A stretch of 64,000 bases of DNA from JAKFDI01 sp036676235 (GTDB lineage: Bacteria; Pseudomonadota; Gammaproteobacteria; Burkholderiales; Burkholderiaceae_C). Made by a program: the position numbers and the translations under genes. Below, piece after piece: positions 60,063 through 64,000 of the stretch; position 1 is the first letter of the stretch, and every line of letters begins with the position of its first letter. The stretch is taken from assembly GCA_036676235.1 (NCBI GenBank), contig JAKFDI010000021.1, forward strand, positions 1-64,000, written 5' to 3'. The notes under the pieces are model-generated. The model had not been told where the DNA came from. It ran no database searches and saw only the letters and a list, made by a program, of their open reading frames with translations.

Positions 60063-62741
60063 ATGCGTGAAGGCACCGCCCCCCTGACCCGCCGCGAGGA
60101 CTACGCGGCCCCGGCGTTCTGGATACGCAGCGTCGACCTCACCTTCGACCTCGACCCGGCCAAGACGCTGGTCACGAGCCGCATGCAGATCGAGCGCAAC
60201 GACGGCGTCGCCGCCGCGTCGCTCAAGCTGCATGGCGAAGACCTGACGCTGCTGCGTGTGCAGGCCAACGGCGAATCGGTCTCCTTCCGCCATGAAGACG
60301 GGCTGCTGATCATCGACAACCTGCCCGAAGGCAGCTTTACGCTGGAGATCCGCAATACCTGCGCGCCCGAGAAGAACACGCAGCTCTCGGGGCTCTACAC
60401 CTCCAGCGGCGGCTTCTTCACGCAGTGCGAGGCCGAGGGCTTCCGGCGCATCACCTTCTTCCTGGACCGCCCCGACGTGATGGCGATCTACACCGTCACG
60501 ATGCGCGCCGACAAGGCGAAGTACCCGGTGCTGCTGTCCAACGGCAACCTGCTGGAACAGGGCGACATAGACAAGGGCCGCCACTTCGCCAAGTGGCACG
60601 ACCCCTTCCCGAAACCCAGCTATCTGTTCGCGCTGGTCGCGGCCGACCTGGTGGCGCGCGAGCAATGGGTGCGCACGCGCTCGGGCCGCGACCACCTGCT
60701 GCAGGTCTACGTGCGCCGCGGCGATCTCGACAAGACCGAGCACGCCATGAACTCGCTCATCGCGAGCGTGGTGTGGGACCAGGCACGCTTCGGCCTCGCG
60801 CTCGACCTGGAGCGTTTCATGATCGTCGCGGTGGGCGACTTCAACATGGGCGCGATGGAGAACAAGGGCCTGAACATCTTCAACACGAAGTACGTTCTGG
60901 CGAACCCAGCCACGGCGACTGATGCGGATTACGCCGGCATCGAAAGCGTGGTCGGCCACGAGTACTTCCACAACTGGACCGGCAACCGCATCACCTGCCG
61001 CGACTGGTTCCAGCTGAGCCTGAAAGAAGGACTCACGGTCTTTCGCGACCAGGAGTTCAGCATGGACATGGCCGGCACGCCGTCCGCGCGCGCGGCCAAG
61101 CGCATCGACGACGTGCGCGTGCTGCGCCAGAACCAGTTCCCCGAAGACGCCGGCCCGATGGCGCATCCGGTGCGCCCCGACAGCTATGTCGAGATCAACA
61201 ACTTCTACACGGCCACCGTCTACGACAAGGGTGCGGAAGTGGTGCGCATGATGCAGACGCTGGTGGGCCGCGAGGGCTTTGCCAAAGGCATCACGCTGTA
61301 CTTCGAGCGCCACGATGGCCATGCCGTCACCTGCGACGATTTCGCGCAGGCGATTGCCGATGCCAACCCCGAGAGCCAGCTCGCCCGCAAGCTGCCCGAG
61401 TTCAAGCGCTGGTACAGCCAGGCCGGCACGCCGCGCCTGACCGCGCGCGGACGTTACGACGCGCCGACACGCAGCTACACGCTGTCGCTGGAGCAGAGCT
61501 CAATGGCATCGGCCACGCAGCCGGACAAGCAGCCCTGCGTGATCCCGGTGGCGATGGGTCTCGTGGGTGCCAACGGCCGCGCCATCCCGCTGCAGCTCGA
61601 AGGCGAAAGCGAGCCGGTGGGCACGGATCGCGTGCTGGTGCTGTCCGAGCAGCGCAACTTCTACACCTTCGTCAACGTCGATGCCGAGCCGGTGCCCTCG
61701 CTGCTGCGCGGCTTCTCGGCACCGGTGACGCTGGCCGACGGCCTCACCGACACGCAACTGCTCACCCTGCTGCAGCACGACACCGACGCCTTCAACCGCT
61801 GGGAAGCGGGCCAGCGCCTCGCCCTCGAGCGCCTGCTCGCCAGCCTGCGCAACGGCGGCGAACTGGTGCTCGACGCGCCCTTCATCGATGCGATGCGCGC
61901 CGTGCTCATGCACCCGGCACTCGACGCCGCGTTCAAGGAACTCGCGCTCACGCTGCCGAGCGAGGTCTACATCGCCGAGCAGATGGACGTGGTCGACCCG
62001 CAGCGCATCCACGCCGCACGCGAGGCGATGAAGCTGCAGCTCGCGCAGGCGCTGCGCAGCGACTGGGAAGCCACCTTCGAGGCCAACCAGACGACCGGCA
62101 GCTACTCGCCCGATCCGGTCTCGGCCGGCCGGCGCGCGCTCGCCAACCTGTCGCTCGCGATGCTGTGCCTGGACGCCGTGACCCGCGGCGACAACATCTG
62201 GCCGGGCCGCGCCTACCAGCGCTTCAAGGACGCGGCCAACATGACCGACCGCCAGGGCGCGCTGCTGGCGCTGCTCGGCTGCCATTCGCCGCTGGCCGAC
62301 GAGGCCCTGGCGCGCTTTCACGCTCTGTTCCGCGGCGAGGCGCTGGTGATCGACAAGTGGTTCAGCTTCCAGGCGACCGCGCCCGAGCACAACGGCCGCG
62401 TGTTCAATCGCGTGAAAGCGCTGATGTCGCACCCCGACTTCAGCATGAAGAACCCCAACCGCGCGCGCAGCCTCGTGGCCGCGCTGTGCATGGGCAACCC
62501 GGCGGCCTTCCACCGTGCCGATGCGGCGGGCTACGTGTTCTGGGCCGACCGCGTGCTGGAGCTCGACGCCATCAACCCGCAGCTCGCCGCCCGGCTGGCG
62601 CGCGTGATGGACCGCTGGGCGCGGCTTGCCGAGCCCTATCGCAGTGCCGCCCGCGAGGCCCTGACCCGCGTGTCGGCGAAGTTCGATCTGTCCAACGACG
62701 TGCGAGAGATCGTCACGCGTGCACTGGAGTCCGGTCAATGA
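60063..62741 (+). CDS. pepN: Aminopeptidase N (M1 family)
   Basis: 892 residues, close to E. coli PepN (870). Zinc site: HEYFH at 299-303 with the third ligand Glu322 in LKEG. The exopeptidase motif GAMEN is at 263-267. The N-terminal beta domain (YAAPAFWIRSVDLTFDLDP) and C-terminal helical DUF3458-type domains (YPSRALxN-like RSLVAALCMGNP) are complete. It removes N-terminal residues from peptides in the cytosol. It is 49 bp downstream of prfB and could share its transcript. Confidence 0.97.
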   Translation: MREGTAPLTRREDYAAPAFWIRSVDLTFDLDPAKTLVTSRMQIERNDGVAAASLKLHGEDLTLLRVQANGESVSFRHEDGLLIIDNLPEGSFTLEIRNTCAPEKNTQLSGLYTSSGGFFTQCEAEGFRRITFFLDRPDVMAIYTVTMRADKAKYPVLLSNGNLLEQGDIDKGRHFAKWHDPFPKPSYLFALVAADLVAREQWVRTRSGRDHLLQVYVRRGDLDKTEHAMNSLIASVVWDQARFGLALDLERFMIVAVGDFNMGAMENKGLNIFNTKYVLANPATATDADYAGIESVVGHEYFHNWTGNRITCRDWFQLSLKEGLTVFRDQEFSMDMAGTPSARAAKRIDDVRVLRQNQFPEDAGPMAHPVRPDSYVEINNFYTATVYDKGAEVVRMMQTLVGREGFAKGITLYFERHDGHAVTCDDFAQAIADANPESQLARKLPEFKRWYSQAGTPRLTARGRYDAPTRSYTLSLEQSSMASATQPDKQPCVIPVAMGLVGANGRAIPLQLEGESEPVGTDRVLVLSEQRNFYTFVNVDAEPVPSLLRGFSAPVTLADGLTDTQLLTLLQHDTDAFNRWEAGQRLALERLLASLRNGGELVLDAPFIDAMRAVLMHPALDAAFKELALTLPSEVYIAEQMDVVDPQRIHAAREAMKLQLAQALRSDWEATFEANQTTGSYSPDPVSAGRRALANLSLAMLCLDAVTRGDNIWPGRAYQRFKDAANMTDRQGALLALLGCHSPLADEALARFHALFRGEALVIDKWFSFQATAPEHNGRVFNRVKALMSHPDFSMKNPNRARSLVAALCMGNPAAFHRADAAGYVFWADRVLELDAINPQLAARLARVMDRWARLAEPYRSAAREALTRVSAKFDLSNDVREIVTRALESGQ

Positions 62742-62860
62742 ATACCCTATCGATGTCGATCATTTCAGCAGCGGGTCGAGCGCCGGGCCGCCTTGCAGGC
62801 CGCGCCGGTCGAGGACGACCGGCTCTTCGTGCCGTCCATGCCGGCGCCAGCCGGCATGGA

Positions 62861-62937
62861 GCCGCGGCACTCAGCCCCAAGCCGGCCCGCCCCCCCTTGG
62901 GGGGCCGGCCGGCGTATTCGACGGACGGGGGGCTCCA
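62861..62937 (+). repeat. Start-codon-proximal repeat, family C (copy 2)
   Basis: Contains CCCCAAGCCGGCCCGCC, CCCCCCTTGGGGGG, CCGGCCGGCG, then GACGGACGGGGGGCTCCA, ending directly at the fbp ATG. It parallels the copy in front of dctD, including the G-rich ribosome-binding site. The 119 bp between pepN and the repeat hold nothing recognisable. Confidence 0.75.
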
Positions 62938-63957
62938 ATGAAAATCATCAGCCTTACTCAATATCTTGTGGAGCAGCAGCGCCAGCACGGCAACATTCCG
63001 GGCCAGCTGCGGCTCTTGATCGAGGTCGTCGCGCGCGCCTGCAAGCGCATCAGCATCAGCGTCAACAAGGGTGCGCTCGGCGGCGTGCTGGGCAGCGCCC
63101 AGACCGAGAACGTGCAGGGCGAAGTGCAGAAGAAGCTCGACATCATCTCCAACGAGGTGCTGATCGAGGCCAACGAATGGGGCGGCCACCTCGCGGCGCT
63201 CGCCAGCGAGGAAATGGACACCATCCACCTCGTGCCCAACCGCTATCCGCAGGGCGAGTACCTGCTGATGTACGACCCGCTGGACGGCTCGTCCAACATC
63301 GACGTGAACGTGAGCATCGGCACCATCTTCTCGGTGCTCAAGAAGGCCGACCACGAGGGCGTGAGCGAGCGCGACTTCCTGCAGCCGGGCGCGCAGCAGG
63401 TGGCCGCCGGCTACTGCGTCTACGGCCCGCAGACCATGCTGGTGCTGACGGTGGGCGACGGCGTGGCGATGTTCACGCTCGACCGAGAGCAGGGTTCGTG
63501 GACGCTGACGCAGGAGAACGTGCGCATTCCGGAAGACACCCGCGAATTCGCCATCAACATGAGCAACATGCGCCACTGGGATGCGCCGGTGAAACGCTAC
63601 ATCGACGAATGCCTGGCCGGCGCGGAAGGCCCGCGCGGCAAGGACTTCAACATGCGCTGGATAGCGAGCATGGTGGCCGACGTGCACCGCATCCTCACGC
63701 GCGGCGGTGTCTTCATGTACCCCTGGGACAAGCGCGAACCGCAGAAGCCCGGCAAGCTGCGCCTGATGTACGAGGCCAACCCGATGGGCTTCCTCGTCGA
63801 GCAGGCCGGCGGCGCGGCCACCAACGGGCGCGAACGCATCCTCGACATCGTGCCGAGCAAGCTGCACGAGCGCGTGAGCGTGATCCTCGGCTCGAAGAAC
63901 GAGGTCGAGCGCGTGACGCGCTACCACCTCGAAGCCACCAAGGAAACTTCCAAGTGA
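62938..63957 (+). CDS. fbp: Fructose-1,6-bisphosphatase, class I
   Basis: Hydrolyses fructose-1,6-bisphosphate in gluconeogenesis and the Calvin cycle. 339 residues, usual class I length. The metal/substrate motif is MYDPLDGSSNIDVNVSIG with Asp113 and Asp116. Further segments are NEVLIEANEWGG, GVFMYPWDKREPQKPGKLRLMYEANPM and FLVEQAGGAATNG. The start at 62938 gives the family N-terminus MKIISLTQYLVEQQRQH; an open frame of 73 more codons upstream is repeat sequence. Translation is probably set by the family C repeat just upstream. Confidence 0.97.
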   Translation: MKIISLTQYLVEQQRQHGNIPGQLRLLIEVVARACKRISISVNKGALGGVLGSAQTENVQGEVQKKLDIISNEVLIEANEWGGHLAALASEEMDTIHLVPNRYPQGEYLLMYDPLDGSSNIDVNVSIGTIFSVLKKADHEGVSERDFLQPGAQQVAAGYCVYGPQTMLVLTVGDGVAMFTLDREQGSWTLTQENVRIPEDTREFAINMSNMRHWDAPVKRYIDECLAGAEGPRGKDFNMRWIASMVADVHRILTRGGVFMYPWDKREPQKPGKLRLMYEANPMGFLVEQAGGAATNGRERILDIVPSKLHERVSVILGSKNEVERVTRYHLEATKETSK

Positions 63958-63983
63958 CGGCACAGCGCAGCGGACGACTCTGA

Positions 63984-64000
63984 ATGGGAACCCTCTACCT
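63984..64000 (+). CDS. First codons of a probable histidine phosphatase family protein (runs off the window)
   Basis: An ATG at 63984 opens M-G-T-L-Y, with the last two bases of a probable Leu codon at the edge. Burkholderiales histidine phosphatases often begin MGTLYLVRHGQ, which makes this a likely start. It lies 26 bp after fbp. Only five codons are visible, so the call is tentative. Confidence 0.35.

Overview
The window is very GC-rich, densely packed chromosomal DNA from a betaproteobacterium of the order Burkholderiales, probably the Rubrivivax/Leptothrix/Methylibium or Comamonadaceae side. This rests on protein family content: a Bug/TctC receptor, DUF3460, short-form ArgC, an RpfE-RecJ pair, two adjacent cyanophycin synthetases with a DUF1854 protein, and a SenA-like selenoneine synthase. 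Three families of short intergenic repeats of a kind common in this order support it. No rRNA, tRNA, CRISPR array or intact insertion sequence was seen. The genus is an inference.

Layout. 1-9.9 kb is housekeeping: dcd, a Mpo1-like membrane protein, apbC/mrp, metG, a SulP transporter, a BamE-like lipoprotein, then DUF3460-scpA-panB-panC (chromosome segregation and pantothenate synthesis). 10-21.3 kb is signalling and transport: a DctB/DctD-type two-component pair, two orphan periplasmic binding proteins, a large hybrid histidine kinase, a 225-bp highly structured inverted-repeat element, a GAF/Fis-type regulator without an AAA+ domain, and an XdhC protein. 21.4-25.7 kb holds senA, abutted by a small foreign island with lower GC: a broken Eco57I-type methylase, a BRO/DinD-like protein and an ABC/SMC-like ATPase.

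25.8-35.2 kb holds an MFS transporter and a cyanophycin locus. Two synthetases run leftward; the upstream one has lost the Mur-ligase P-loop. Divergently placed are an ABC exporter with a PH-like/zinc-ribbon head and its DUF1854 partner. 35.2-41.2 kb holds rpfE-recJ, a sugar dehydrogenase, rnm-yciO and a RaiA-like ribosome factor. 41.3-49.7 kb holds a catalase, a phosphate-binding-protein remnant, a glutaredoxin-like protein, plsY, LysR/argC, ybaK, an aldo/keto reductase and an acyl-CoA synthetase. 49.9-64 kb holds a degenerate HD-GYP protein, a GNAT enzyme, an alpha/beta hydrolase, an exonuclease/CBS-DUF294/Na+ symporter/DUF4212 cluster, a TPR protein, a YggT-like protein, prfB with its programmed frameshift, pepN, fbp and the first codons of a probable histidine phosphatase.

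The strongest leads are these: the unequal CphA pair and its exporter; the DinD-like/ATPase island; the 225-bp foldable element; and two repeat families fixed in position relative to genes. Family A always follows a stop codon within 4 bp. Family C always ends exactly at a start codon.
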